Shown: positions 7,309-14,500 of the stretch, one piece after another
Layout of the letters: each line of letters opens with the position of its first letter
Position numbering within the stretch: position 1 is the first letter of the stretch
Assembly (NCBI GenBank): GCA_023230535.1
Contig: JALNXC010000005.1
Location: 1 to 15,478 of the forward strand
Direction of reading: 5' to 3'
Source of the DNA: Alkaliphilus sp.
GTDB lineage: Bacteria; Bacillota; Clostridia; Peptostreptococcales; Natronincolaceae
DNA: 15,478 bases
Made by a program: the position numbers and the translations under genes
The notes under the pieces: generated by a model
The model's input: only the letters and a program-made list of their open reading frames with translations
What the model was told of the DNA's origin: nothing
The model's database searches: none

Positions 7309-8196
7309 TCAGAACTCTCTGTTCATCAGATAATCGCTCAATTCTAAAAGAAAATTCGATCTGTCCCTATAAGGATTGAGCAGTAATTTTACGTTTTCAG
7401 TCAGTTCTTTCGTATAAGCAATAGATGTTTCTAACCCAAACAGAGCCGGGTATGTGGCTTTGTGTTTATCGATATCTCCGCCGGTACTCTTACCTAATTT
7501 ACTTTCGTCCCCTATGATATCCAATATATCGTCTTTTACCTGAAAAGCAAAGCCCAGATTTAAACCTGTCTGTTCCATACATTTTATATCTTCTTCAGAA
7601 GCTCCGCCGATGATGGCCCCTATCTTTAAAGCGGCAACAATCATAGCTGCGGTTTTATTTAAATGGATATATTCCAAAGTTTTTTTATCAATATTTTTAT
7701 TTTCACTCTCCAAGTCAACCGCTTGACCGGCGATCATACCGTTAATTCCGGCAGCGCAGGCTATTTCCCTTATACTTCTTATATGCGGATGAGGTTCATC
7801 CTGCTCAAGGGCATTATCCAACATGATTTCAAAAGAGTAATTGAGTAAACCGTCCCCTGCAAGTATTGCAATCCCTTCTCCGAATACTCTATGATTTGTC
7901 GGCTTGCCTCTCCTGTAATCATCATCATCCATGGACGGTAAATCATCATGAATCAGAGAATAAGTATGGATCATCTCCAATGCACAGGCGTAGGGCATGA
8001 TTTTATCGGTATCATCCCCAAACAAGCCGTAAGCAGACAGAGCGAGTACGGGCCTCAGCCTTTTACCGCCTGCAAACAAACTGTATTTCATTGCTTCTAT
8101 CAATGTACTATTATATCCTTCTTTACAGTCTAAATAACCTATAAGTTGATTATTTACTAATTTTATATAATTATTTAACTGTTCTTTAAATTTCAT
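7309..8196 (-). CDS. ispA: Short-chain polyprenyl (farnesyl) diphosphate synthase
   Basis: IspA condenses isopentenyl diphosphate with allylic diphosphates to make FPP, which feeds undecaprenyl phosphate, quinones and other isoprenoids. The 295-residue protein shows GGKRLRPVL (43-51) and the first aspartate-rich motif HDDLPSMDDDDYRRGKPT (83-100). KTAAMI (181-186), QVKDDILDIIGD (219-230; second aspartate-rich motif DDILD 222-226) and the K-S-T-x-x-D-x-x-K-x-K-A-T-Y-P segment (236-250) follow. The two-residue insertion in the first motif and Tyr79 five residues before it are typical of bacterial FPP synthases, though GGPP cannot be excluded. The ribosome binding site lies within the end of xseB, whose stop is only 3 bases upstream, indicating tight coupling. 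Confidence 0.95.
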   Translation of the reverse strand: MKFKEQLNNYIKLVNNQLIGYLDCKEGYNSTLIEAMKYSLFAGGKRLRPVLALSAYGLFGDDTDKIMPYACALEMIHTYSLIHDDLPSMDDDDYRRGKPTNHRVFGEGIAILAGDGLLNYSFEIMLDNALEQDEPHPHIRSIREIACAAGINGMIAGQAVDLESENKNIDKKTLEYIHLNKTAAMIVAALKIGAIIGGASEEDIKCMEQTGLNLGFAFQVKDDILDIIGDESKLGKSTGGDIDKHKATYPALFGLETSIAYTKELTENVKLLLNPYRDRSNFLLELSDYLMNREF

Positions 8197-8199
8197 CTA

Positions 8200-8427
8200 T
8201 TACTCATCCTCATGTTTAAAGGGAATTTTTTTAAATTCGCCGTCTTCTTGTATGATCAAACTTATTTTTTTCTCTGCTTCATTGAGTTCCTTACTGCATA
8301 GCCGATAGAGATTTATCCCTTCTTCAAATATCTTTAATGATTCGTCCAAAGATAATTCTTCGTTTTCTAATTTATTAACAACCTCCTCCAGTCTAATCAA
8401 TGCTTCTTCAAAATTAAAATCAGACAA
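8200..8427 (-). CDS. xseB: Exodeoxyribonuclease VII small subunit
   Basis: XseB binds XseA in multiple copies to form exonuclease VII, which degrades single-stranded DNA into acid-soluble oligonucleotides. The 75-residue protein is short, acidic and helical, with the family pattern FEEALIRLEEVVNKLENEELSLDESLKIFEEGINLYRLC. An in-frame ATG at 8448 or 8469 would give a longer protein, but that would put the clear AAGGAGG inside the coding sequence. The TTG at 8427 lies 9 bases after AGGAGG and gives the usual length and N-terminus (SDFNFEEAL). The start overlaps the last 8 bases of xseA, a usual sign of translational coupling. Confidence 0.93.
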   Translation of the reverse strand: MSDFNFEEALIRLEEVVNKLENEELSLDESLKIFEEGINLYRLCSKELNEAEKKISLIIQEDGEFKKIPFKHEDE

Positions 8428-9640
8428 TGGTTCTCGCCTCCTTCGCATATTTGATGACTTTACAATCAATTTTACCGTCTATTAAACCTATATTTAATAC
8501 CTGATCCTTTTCCACCTGTTCTATAGATTTAATTATCTTTTCATTTTCGTCTCTTACTATAGAATATCCCCTGGAAAATATGGATAGAGGGCTCAATGCA
8601 TTCAGCCGCTCACCTATATGCATCAAATGTTTTTCCTTAAATTCCTTCTTAGTTTTTAGAGATTTATTTAATTTTTGTACTAAATCATCTATGTATTGCT
8701 GTTTTTCATATATAGGATTTAGGGGGTATTTAAAAAAATGGTTGTTTTCGGTCAGAGATAGCCTCTGCCGCAATGTATTGGTTTTAACGTCAATAGAATA
8801 TAATAATCTCTTCTCTAGGGAATTCATATATTCCTTTATCTCTATAATATTCGGCACGACCAACTCTGCGGCCGCGGATGGAGTAGCTGCCCGTAAATCT
8901 GCAACAAAATCTGCGATTGTAAAATCCGTTTCGTGCCCTACCGCAGATACTATGGGGATATCGCTATTAAATATGGCCCTGGCTACTTCCTCTTCGTTGA
9001 AGGCCCATAATTCCTCTATAGAACCCCCGCCCCTACCGACAATTGCGACATCGATATCCGAAAAATCGTTGCACATTTTTATAGCATCAATAATAGACGG
9101 TACTGCGATTTCGCCCTGTACCGAAACGGGAAAAATATACAGTTCTGCTCCGGGAAACCTTCGGAGTATTATAGAAATAATGTCCCTGACGGCTGCTCCC
9201 GTAGGTGATGTGATGACAGCAATTTTTTTGGGGATATAGGGGATCGGTTTTTTATGTTTAACATCAAAAATACCTTCCTTCTCCAATCGTTCTTTTAACT
9301 GTTGATAAGCCATATAAAGAGCACCCATACCTGCCGGTTCCATATCGTTGACATATAATTGATACTGTCCTCCCCGTTCATATATGGATATATATCCCTT
9401 ACAGATTAAATTCATCCCTTCTCCGGGGACAAACTTTAACCTTTCGCAATTTGACCTGAACATGACACAGCTGATTCTGCCGCTCTTATCCTTCAAGGTG
9501 AAATACATGTGCCCGCTGCTATGCGGGTTATAATTCGAGATTTCACCCTTTACATGTATATGTGCCAAAATCGGATCACCGGTTAAGATTCTCTTTATAT
9601 ATTGATTCACTTCCGAAACAGAGAGAGCTCTAATTTGCAT
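8420..9640 (-). CDS. xseA: Exodeoxyribonuclease VII large subunit
   Basis: XseA is the catalytic subunit of exonuclease VII in mismatch repair and processing of damaged single strands. The 406-residue protein has an N-terminal OB-fold DNA-binding domain (about 1-100, LSVSEVNQYIKRIL and VKGEISNY). The catalytic core has AVITSPTGAAVRDI (141-154), GRGGGSIEELWAFNEE (202-217) and AVGHETDFTIADFVADLRAATPSAAAE (233-259). A helical coiled-coil-like region follows at about 265-360, then a short C-terminal domain (FSRGYSIVRDE). Length and motifs are complete. AAGGAAGG precedes the ATG at 9640. The 96-base gap to nusB is AT-rich and shows no strong promoter, so xseA is probably read from nusB upstream. 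Confidence 0.97.
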   Translation of the reverse strand: MQIRALSVSEVNQYIKRILTGDPILAHIHVKGEISNYNPHSSGHMYFTLKDKSGRISCVMFRSNCERLKFVPGEGMNLICKGYISIYERGGQYQLYVNDMEPAGMGALYMAYQQLKERLEKEGIFDVKHKKPIPYIPKKIAVITSPTGAAVRDIISIILRRFPGAELYIFPVSVQGEIAVPSIIDAIKMCNDFSDIDVAIVGRGGGSIEELWAFNEEEVARAIFNSDIPIVSAVGHETDFTIADFVADLRAATPSAAAELVVPNIIEIKEYMNSLEKRLLYSIDVKTNTLRQRLSLTENNHFFKYPLNPIYEKQQYIDDLVQKLNKSLKTKKEFKEKHLMHIGERLNALSPLSIFSRGYSIVRDENEKIIKSIEQVEKDQVLNIGLIDGKIDCKVIKYAKEARTIV

Positions 9641-9736
9641 ATAATTTACCTTCCTTTAAATTAACTTGTTGTGGTGGAATATAATTAAATATTAATAAAA
9701 AAATTGATTGGTACAATGGGTTGAATTATATGTTTT

Positions 9737-10153
9737 CTATTCGTTTTCCTTTAAACCTTCTTTTTCTATGTAATTGTCCAAAATACCGTTGATAAAAGGC
9801 GGTGATTCATCGGAACAATATATTTTAGATAATTCAACAGCCTCATTGATCGATACCTTATAAGGTATGTCCTCCATGTATAAAATCTCGGAGAGGGCAA
9901 GTCTCAAAATTGCCAGGTCAACATTTGCAATACGATTGAGTTTCCATCCCCTGGAATAGTCTTCAATAATTTTATCTATATTTGCTATATTATCTATGGT
10001 TTTGGTCAGCACACTATAAATATATTCATTCTGTTTTTCATTGATGCTTCCTTCTTCAAGATGATATTCTATTCTGTTCAAATCGAAATCGTTATTCATA
10101 TGCATATCAAACAACACCTTCATGCATAACTCCCTGGCTAATTTTCTGCTCAT
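9737..10153 (-). CDS. nusB: Transcription antitermination factor NusB
   Basis: NusB, with NusE (ribosomal protein S10), binds the boxA RNA element and supports processive transcription of rRNA operons. The 138-residue all-helical protein shows the family features SRKLARELCMKVLFDMHM (2-19), a central WKLNRIANVDLAILRLALSEILY stretch and YKVSINEAVELSKIYCSDESPPFINGILDNY near the end. An in-frame ATG at 10186 would add eleven residues; the ATG at 10153 is chosen because AGAGGTG lies just upstream and the N-terminus then matches the family. Upstream is a repeat-bearing gap; downstream comes xseA. folD, often located here, is absent. Confidence 0.96.
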   Translation of the reverse strand: MSRKLARELCMKVLFDMHMNNDFDLNRIEYHLEEGSINEKQNEYIYSVLTKTIDNIANIDKIIEDYSRGWKLNRIANVDLAILRLALSEILYMEDIPYKVSINEAVELSKIYCSDESPPFINGILDNYIEKEGLKENE

Positions 10154-10187
10154 ATTTTCACCTCTTTGCAGTCCTTCGGTATACACT

Positions 10188-10216
10188 ATTATATATTATA
10201 TATTGTTACATGTAAC
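10188..10216 (-). promoter_or_regulatory. Possible weak promoter and palindrome upstream of nusB
   Basis: Two overlapping TATAAT boxes lie at 10200-10195 and 10193-10188 on the minus strand. The second has GTTACA (10216-10211) 17 bases upstream, a 4 of 6 match to the sigma-A -35. GTTACATGTAAC (10205-10216) is a perfect 12-base palindrome covering that -35 and could be an operator. The region is very AT-rich, so chance is a real alternative. Confidence 0.4.
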
Positions 10217-10270
10217 TAAATATTTAAAAGTACAAAAATGAGATTTTTTACTGCGCCCGGAGTGATACGA

Positions 10271-10410
10271 TTTGTCAATCTGAGACGGACAGAATGTGCA
10301 GTCGAACATTACAAATTTGTTTACTCCCTCCGGTCATACAAATTTGGTCCTAAAAGTGCCACTGTGCCGGTTTTCAAAAAAACCACTGCACTTGGCCCCA
10401 TGGTTTTTTA
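10271..10410 (-). repeat. Dispersed intergenic repeat, copy A (asp23-nusB gap)
   Basis: The 323 bases between the asp23 and nusB coding regions hold no gene. Plus-strand 10349-10410 matches 14501-14557: both carry GCCACTGTGCCGG, then an A-run, ACCACTG, and CCCCATGGTTTTTT. Arms AAAAAACCA and TGGTTTTTT (within about 10377-10409) can form a hairpin with T-runs on either strand, like a bidirectional terminator. The far end, TTTGTCA(AT)CTGAGA at 10271-10284, resembles the start of copy C at 11849. The element also holds ACAAATTTGT palindromes near 10311 and no coding capacity. Confidence 0.65.
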
Positions 10411-10430
10411 TTGGCTCAAATCCACATAAA

Positions 10431-10456
10431 TTAACCCTCTGCTTATAGAGGGTTAA
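10431..10456 (-). terminator. Perfect 10-bp hairpin downstream of asp23
   Basis: TTAACCCTCT (10431-10440) and AGAGGGTTAA (10447-10456) are exact complements around a 6-base loop. In the asp23 direction the stem is followed by the weak run TTTATGTGG, so it may be a partial terminator or an mRNA 3'-end stabiliser. It lies 20 bases after the asp23 stop codon. Confidence 0.6.
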
Positions 10457-10476
10457 CTAAAATATTTTTATTTTAA

Positions 10477-10857
10477 TTATTTTTTCTCTTCCTGTTCTAC
10501 ATTTTCCTCAGGAAAATGTACACCTTGAACATGTATATTTACTTCATTAACCTTGATACCGGTCATTGTTTCTATGGACTTTTTAACACTCTCTTGAATC
10601 TCCCAGGCTACATCGGGAATTTTTGTCCCATATTCAACAATAATATATAGATCTATGATGGCAATTTTCTCTTTTACTTCTACTTTTACTCCCTTAGAAA
10701 GGCTTTTTTTGCCGAGTACTTCCGCAATTCCGCCTACAAATCCTCCACTCATCCCGGCCACGCCTTTAACGTCAATAGCAGCTAATCCTGCGATTGTTGC
10801 CACAACATCATCTACAATTTTAACTTCTCCATAATCTAAATTTTCAGTCATATCCAT
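10477..10857 (-). CDS. Asp23/Gls24 family envelope stress response protein
   Basis: The 126-residue protein has the Asp23 family pattern: DYGEVKIVDDVVATIAGLAAIDVKGVAGMSGG near the N-terminus, VKVEVKEKIAIIDLYIIVEYGTKIPDVAWEIQESVKKSIETMTGIKVNEVNIHVQGV after it, and a charged tail EENVEQEEKK. Family members are small membrane-associated or cytosolic proteins linked to cell-envelope stress in Gram-positives; their biochemical role is not settled. This copy, between the spoIIIA operon and nusB, matches the YqhY position in Bacillus. The first ATG is chosen, with GGGGGTG 6 bases upstream. It has its own near-consensus promoter. accB and accC, which often precede this gene in relatives, are absent. 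Confidence 0.93.
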   Translation of the reverse strand: MDMTENLDYGEVKIVDDVVATIAGLAAIDVKGVAGMSGGFVGGIAEVLGKKSLSKGVKVEVKEKIAIIDLYIIVEYGTKIPDVAWEIQESVKKSIETMTGIKVNEVNIHVQGVHFPEENVEQEEKK

Positions 10858-10891
10858 TCCTTCACCCCCTGAATGTCAATTTGATTAATTT

Positions 10892-10920
10892 ATTATATCA
10901 AATCTAAAACCTATTGACAA
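10892..10920 (-). promoter_or_regulatory. Near-consensus sigma-A promoter for asp23
   Basis: TTGTCA (10920-10915), a 17-base spacer and TATAAT (10897-10892) with TG at the extended -10 position (TGATATAAT) lie on the minus strand. The predicted start is near 10885, about 28 bases before the ATG. This separates housekeeping transcription of asp23-nusB-xseA-xseB-ispA from sporulation-specific spoIIIA. Confidence 0.78.
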
Positions 10921-10931
10921 ACAGTTCTCTA

Positions 10932-11001
10932 TGACCTGACCCAAATCGAAAATGAGAAGCGAGAAGTTATATGTTGGAATAACCTCCGATAAGGCAGGTC
11001 A
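10932..11001 (-). other. Nested inverted repeats after spoIIIAH
   Basis: An outer pair, TGACCTG (10932-10938) with CAGGTCA (10995-11001), encloses an inner hairpin GAAGTTAT (10963-10970) with ATAACCTC (10979-10986; one G-U pair). It lies between the spoIIIAH stop and the asp23 promoter, so it could end or protect the spoIIIA message. No U-run follows, so classical termination is doubtful. Confidence 0.4.
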
Positions 11002-11027
11002 AATACTTTGCTCTATAACTATTTTAT

Positions 11028-11786
11028 TTATTTTCTATTCATAATAATAATATCATCCATTGCGATATCTGTCTCCCTTTTTACAATATCGACTATTTGG
11101 GCGACATCTTTTTCTGTTAGCTTTTCGCTGTTTACAACAATATTTATGGACTGATCGCTCAAATAAACTATTGCATCATCAAATCCCTTTGCTACGATCA
11201 TGTTTTCTACAAATGTTTCTTTTTCCGTATTTGTAATCGTATTTAATTTAATATTCAATGCTTCGGCTCGCATCTCTTCATTAGTATTCCTATCATTTAT
11301 TATATTATTTAGGGAAGTAACCATTTCACCCCTTTTTTTATCTCTTTCTAATTTACTTTCGATAAAATATGAACTGCTCTTCATCAGTTTTTTACTCGTA
11401 ACTGTTTCAACAATCTCCGCATCCGAAGCTTCGGCTAATTCCGTGGTCTCACTGCTGCCTCTGCTGTCAACAATTACGATATCGTCCGATTTATCCTCCT
11501 CTCCAACCTCTATACCGCCCTCGGCTTCCTGTATTGAATCATCCTGAACAGTATCCTTTTCCGCAACATCTTCGATTCCATCTTCGCCGAATACGGCTTT
11601 CTCGTCCAACAAATTATCAAGTTCCCCGCTCTCCTTCATCATTGTCAATTCGTACTTTTCAAGTTCGCTTGAAGTTTCAAGGAGTGCCTGTTGATTTAAG
11701 CTGTAATTGACATAACCTATAAGGCCCAACATCAGCACTAAAGAAACTATAGCAAAATTTTTTCTTGCTCTGGCTGTAAATTTCAT
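11028..11786 (-). CDS. spoIIIAH: Stage III sporulation protein AH
   Basis: SpoIIIAH is anchored in the mother-cell membrane around the forespore and binds SpoIIQ across the intermembrane space. Its YscJ/FliF-like ring-building domain helps form the feeding channel. The 252-residue protein has a basic N-terminus (MKFTARARKN), one membrane span (11-29), a long acidic linker (about 52-128), and a conserved domain (about 134-250) with YFIESKLERDKKRGEMVTSLN and a C-terminal beta-alpha-beta ring fold. It is longer than the 218-residue Bacillus protein because of the acidic linker. AGGAGG lies 8 bases before the ATG. It is the last gene of the spoIIIA operon, 112 bases after spoIIIAG, with a repeat copy in the gap. 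Confidence 0.93.
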   Translation of the reverse strand: MKFTARARKNFAIVSLVLMLGLIGYVNYSLNQQALLETSSELEKYELTMMKESGELDNLLDEKAVFGEDGIEDVAEKDTVQDDSIQEAEGGIEVGEEDKSDDIVIVDSRGSSETTELAEASDAEIVETVTSKKLMKSSSYFIESKLERDKKRGEMVTSLNNIINDRNTNEEMRAEALNIKLNTITNTEKETFVENMIVAKGFDDAIVYLSDQSINIVVNSEKLTEKDVAQIVDIVKRETDIAMDDIIIMNRK

Positions 11787-11848
11787 AATATATCCCTCCT
11801 AAAATTGTTTTAAATTATTTATATATCTTCTTAAAATATGATTACATG

Positions 11849-11901
11849 GTTTGTCATACTGAGAAAAAAACCACTGTACCTTGGTCTTCATGGTCTTTTT
11901 A
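11849..11901 (-). repeat. Dispersed intergenic repeat, copy C (spoIIIAG-AH gap)
   Basis: A short copy runs from TTTGTCA(TA)CTGAGA through AAAAAAACCACTGTACC to CATGGTCTTTTTA. Its end contains the TAA stop codon of spoIIIAG (11901-11899). Arms AAAAA(A)ACCA and TGGTCTTTTT can form a hairpin. It matches copies A and B in the ACCACTG...CATGGT core but lacks the middle part of copy A. Confidence 0.55.
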
Positions 11902-12486
11902 GTCTTTGGCATATACTTGGACCCTATCACCGGAAACTTGGAGCACAGTTTTTACCGCATCATAGAGCCGCATTTTTACTTCTATATCATCCGCACCCTC
12001 CGCTACAACGATTACACCCCTTATCTGCGGTTTTATCTCCTTTAAGACAAGCGGTTTAGCAGTATTATCATTTGAAATGACAATATTTTCAGTGAGATTT
12101 TGTGATTGAACAGTCCTGACACCTCCGCTCGCATCTTTTTCTTCCGAGGTATCTTCGATTTTAACCGTATTGGATGCCGGGATAATTTCAGAGCCCATAT
12201 CAAATGTGATCATAACTTCAACCTCACCCGATCCCTTGATTTTCCCAAGTATCTGTTTCAATCTCTCTTCTATCACCGCTTCCTCTGTTTTAGACATGCC
12301 GCCTTCTTGAACAAATGTATCCCCGCCGGTTTTTTTAAGACTATTCTTCACATCCGAATCCTTTACTAAAAAATCACTTGTAAAAATTAAAGCTATAATA
12401 GCTATCGCCAGTAATACTACAATATTCGCCACATACTTTTTTGACATGAGCTCCTTTAAAAAATTTTTTATATCTTCTAATTTCAC
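11899..12486 (-). CDS. spoIIIAG: Stage III sporulation protein AG
   Basis: SpoIIIAG forms a large ring in the mother-cell membrane channel facing the forespore. The 195-residue protein has one membrane span (about 19-37) after a short cytoplasmic helix (KLEDIKNFLKELMSKK). A linker leads to a ring domain starting at VIEERLKQILGKIKGSGEVEVMITFDMG (71-98). After a variable acidic loop (108-122) the ring domain resumes with KPQIRGVIVVAEGADDIEVKMRLYDAVKTVLQVSGDRVQVY (152-192), the conserved C-terminal signature. The start is GTG at 12486, behind GGGGAGGGAAGG. The spoIIIAF stop is 20 bases upstream. The stop codon lies inside a dispersed repeat copy. Confidence 0.94.
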   Translation of the reverse strand: MKLEDIKNFLKELMSKKYVANIVVLLAIAIIALIFTSDFLVKDSDVKNSLKKTGGDTFVQEGGMSKTEEAVIEERLKQILGKIKGSGEVEVMITFDMGSEIIPASNTVKIEDTSEEKDASGGVRTVQSQNLTENIVISNDNTAKPLVLKEIKPQIRGVIVVAEGADDIEVKMRLYDAVKTVLQVSGDRVQVYAKD

Positions 12487-12506
12487 GACCTTCCCTCCCC
12501 ACCCGA

Positions 12507-13139
12507 TTAATTATTCTTGAGTATATGAATATTTATGTTATCCTTTGATATGTTGTACAAATTGCCGATATTTTCTTTTATCAAATCTGTCTCATTATTA
12601 ACTAATATGCTACCGACCTCTACAGTATTATTATTATTTTTTCTTACCGGTATATTTATTTGTATCGGCTTGACTGTCTTGTTTATAGGTTTCACATTCT
12701 CCGTTTTTTCCTCCAAAATGATATCGAAATTTTTTATCGACCCGAATTCCGGGCTGCTATTGTTATCATCAATTTCTATAGCCACATTATTGACGGCATA
12801 TTCTGTGTTTTGCTCTATATAATCCTGCAGTTGTTTACCGATTTCATTTTTATATAATCTGATAACGGCTTCGTCATTATCATATTGAACACTGCTCATT
12901 CTATTTTGAGCGGTTGACAGTTCCAATTGATTAGATGCTTTTAGGATTCCCTCTTCAAAATCAACCTGTCCACCTATGAATTTTGTCAGAGGTGTCAAAA
13001 TCACCACTACGAGCAAAAATCCCATCACTACGTCTATGTATCTCTTGTAATTTGAATTAGGTATCAATATCTCTATAAATGTCGTAAATATAATAACCGA
13101 AATTATTGTGACGACCCACTCGCTAATAAAAGCCACCAT
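12507..13139 (-). CDS. spoIIIAF: Stage III sporulation protein AF
   Basis: SpoIIIAF is a channel component of the SpoIIIA complex with two membrane spans and a soluble ring-building-like domain. The 210-residue protein shows spans at about 8-27 and 34-50, with the family motif NSNYKRYIDVVMGFLLVVVILTPL (28-51) between and within them. The extracytoplasmic part (60-210) is variable, with a helical region carrying ENTEYAVNNVAIEID and a C-terminal segment with INIPV and INIHIL typical of the ring fold. AGGTAGGTG precedes the ATG at 13139 and overlaps the spoIIIAE stop codon (TAG at 13147-13145), so the two are tightly coupled. Confidence 0.92.
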   Translation of the reverse strand: MVAFISEWVVTIISVIIFTTFIEILIPNSNYKRYIDVVMGFLLVVVILTPLTKFIGGQVDFEEGILKASNQLELSTAQNRMSSVQYDNDEAVIRLYKNEIGKQLQDYIEQNTEYAVNNVAIEIDDNNSSPEFGSIKNFDIILEEKTENVKPINKTVKPIQINIPVRKNNNNTVEVGSILVNNETDLIKENIGNLYNISKDNINIHILKNN

Positions 13140-13144
13140 ATCAC

Positions 13145-14344
13145 CTACCTCATCATCATTGTAATATTACCCGCACCGACTATAACGGTGATTGTAATAA
13201 AAAACATGATTGCCACGGAAGATACGGTTGCAAGTATCAGAATTAACGAATTACCCATATGATTCAGGCAATCTGCTAACCGGCTCTGTGCTATAGGCTC
13301 CACAATAGCGGAGGATAATTTATATATGGCTATCAGAGCGATGATTTTAATCATGGGAGCCAAACAGATCATAAAAATTATTATCAGGCCCATCACACCT
13401 ATGCTGTTTTTCAACAAGAGTGAATATCCTATGATTGTATCCATGGCATCCGATAAAAATTTTCCGGCAATGGGTATGAACCTCTCTGCCGCAAATTTAG
13501 CCGTCCTTATCGTAACACCGTCTGCTGTGGATGTAGTTATCCCATGTATTGATATTATTCCGACAAATACGGTTAAAATAAAACCCAGTATTACTATCGC
13601 CGACTGTTTCAGCAGGCCTGAAAGTTTGATTATCTGTACTTTGGATGAAAGATTATTGACAACGGCCAAGACTGCCGAAAAAAATATCAAAGGCAGGACT
13701 ACGGATTTTATTATGGTTCCTATAAAACCTATGGAGCCCAATAAAACCGGATGAAAAAAAGCCGAGGTTGTTATTCCGCCCATGGCAATCAATATTCCGA
13801 GCAAAATCGGCAAAAGAGCCTGCATAAATGCGGTCATGGTGTCTATCGTGTTTTTCCCCAGGTTGATAGCTATCGTAAAACTTTTGACGGCAACGGAAAT
13901 GATGACCATATAACATACATTGTAAGCGAGTTTTCCTACCACATCATTTTCAAACGCACTCTGAAGATTAACCAATATCGCATATATGGAGGCCAGGACT
14001 ATTATCTGACCTAGTATCTTCCAGTTGGCGATAACCTCCTTAAAAAAATATTTCATGGTTCCCTTGGTTATATCCTGCGGGGTTATAACCCCTTCGCCTT
14101 TGAATAGCTTGGTTATAAAGGTTTTTATATCAATCTTATGTATGTATCCGTCCAAATCATCATTTATACTGTCCGCTATTTCCTGCAGATTGCCGATATT
14201 GAGCTCGTCTAGCCGTTCTACAACAAAACTTTCCGAAGTTATTGTGTCTTCATTCGCTACTGTATCTTCAACTGCCCATGCAAATCCGGTGAAGGCCATA
14301 TTCAGAAATATAATTATAATAAAATATATTTTGATATTCTTCAT
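13145..14344 (-). CDS. spoIIIAE: Stage III sporulation protein AE
   Basis: SpoIIIAE is the large polytopic membrane protein of the SpoIIIA complex, with distant likeness to transporter permeases. The 399-residue protein starts with a signal peptide (1-24, ending FTGFAWA). An extracytoplasmic region of about 75 residues follows (ELNIGNLQEIADSINDDLDGY, 47-67), then seven or eight hydrophobic segments. Conserved family text includes TAFMQALLPILLGILIAMGG and KFAAERFIPIAGKFLSDAMDTIIGYSLLLKNSIGVMG. An ATG at 14380 is in frame and would add twelve residues, but the ATG at 14344 has AGGATGTG upstream and starts a proper signal sequence. Unlike the close packing usual in this operon, 210 bases separate it from spoIIIAD. 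Confidence 0.94.
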   Translation of the reverse strand: MKNIKIYFIIIIFLNMAFTGFAWAVEDTVANEDTITSESFVVERLDELNIGNLQEIADSINDDLDGYIHKIDIKTFITKLFKGEGVITPQDITKGTMKYFFKEVIANWKILGQIIVLASIYAILVNLQSAFENDVVGKLAYNVCYMVIISVAVKSFTIAINLGKNTIDTMTAFMQALLPILLGILIAMGGITTSAFFHPVLLGSIGFIGTIIKSVVLPLIFFSAVLAVVNNLSSKVQIIKLSGLLKQSAIVILGFILTVFVGIISIHGITTSTADGVTIRTAKFAAERFIPIAGKFLSDAMDTIIGYSLLLKNSIGVMGLIIIFMICLAPMIKIIALIAIYKLSSAIVEPIAQSRLADCLNHMGNSLILILATVSSVAIMFFITITVIVGAGNITMMMR

Positions 14345-14390
14345 TTTTTCACATCCTAAAGTGTTAGATAGTATAAACAATGCCTATATA

Positions 14391-14430
14391 CAGGCCATGG
14401 GGACTTGTACCAGGCCATGGGGACCGGTAC
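14391..14430. repeat. Two tandem 20-base units in the spoIIIAD-AE gap
   Basis: The 20-base unit CAGGCCATGGGGAC followed by TTGTAC (14391-14410) is repeated at once as the same 14 bases followed by CGGTAC (14411-14430), identical at 18 of 20 positions. The second unit also forms part of the arm of the adjacent long hairpin. Confidence 0.8.
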
Positions 14431-14471
14431 CGTGGTTTGCGCTTTTAAAACCATGGTCCCTGTCCCCGTGG
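14415..14471. repeat. Long imperfect hairpin in the spoIIIAD-AE gap
   Basis: Two 24-base arms (14415-14438 and 14448-14471) are complementary at 20 positions, around a 9-base loop. Both arms contain CCATGG/CCGTGG-type and GGGGAC/GTCCCC motifs, like short palindromic repeats dispersed in Firmicute genomes. No coding capacity is present, and the GC-rich character differs from surrounding AT-rich DNA. Confidence 0.75.
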
Positions 14472-14500
14472 CTTGCATGGCTCGGTCCGGTTTATTGCAT

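Noticed and set aside
10238..10429. 63-codon plus-strand frame across the asp23-nusB gap
   Set aside because: It is made almost entirely of the dispersed repeat and shows no ribosome binding site or family match.
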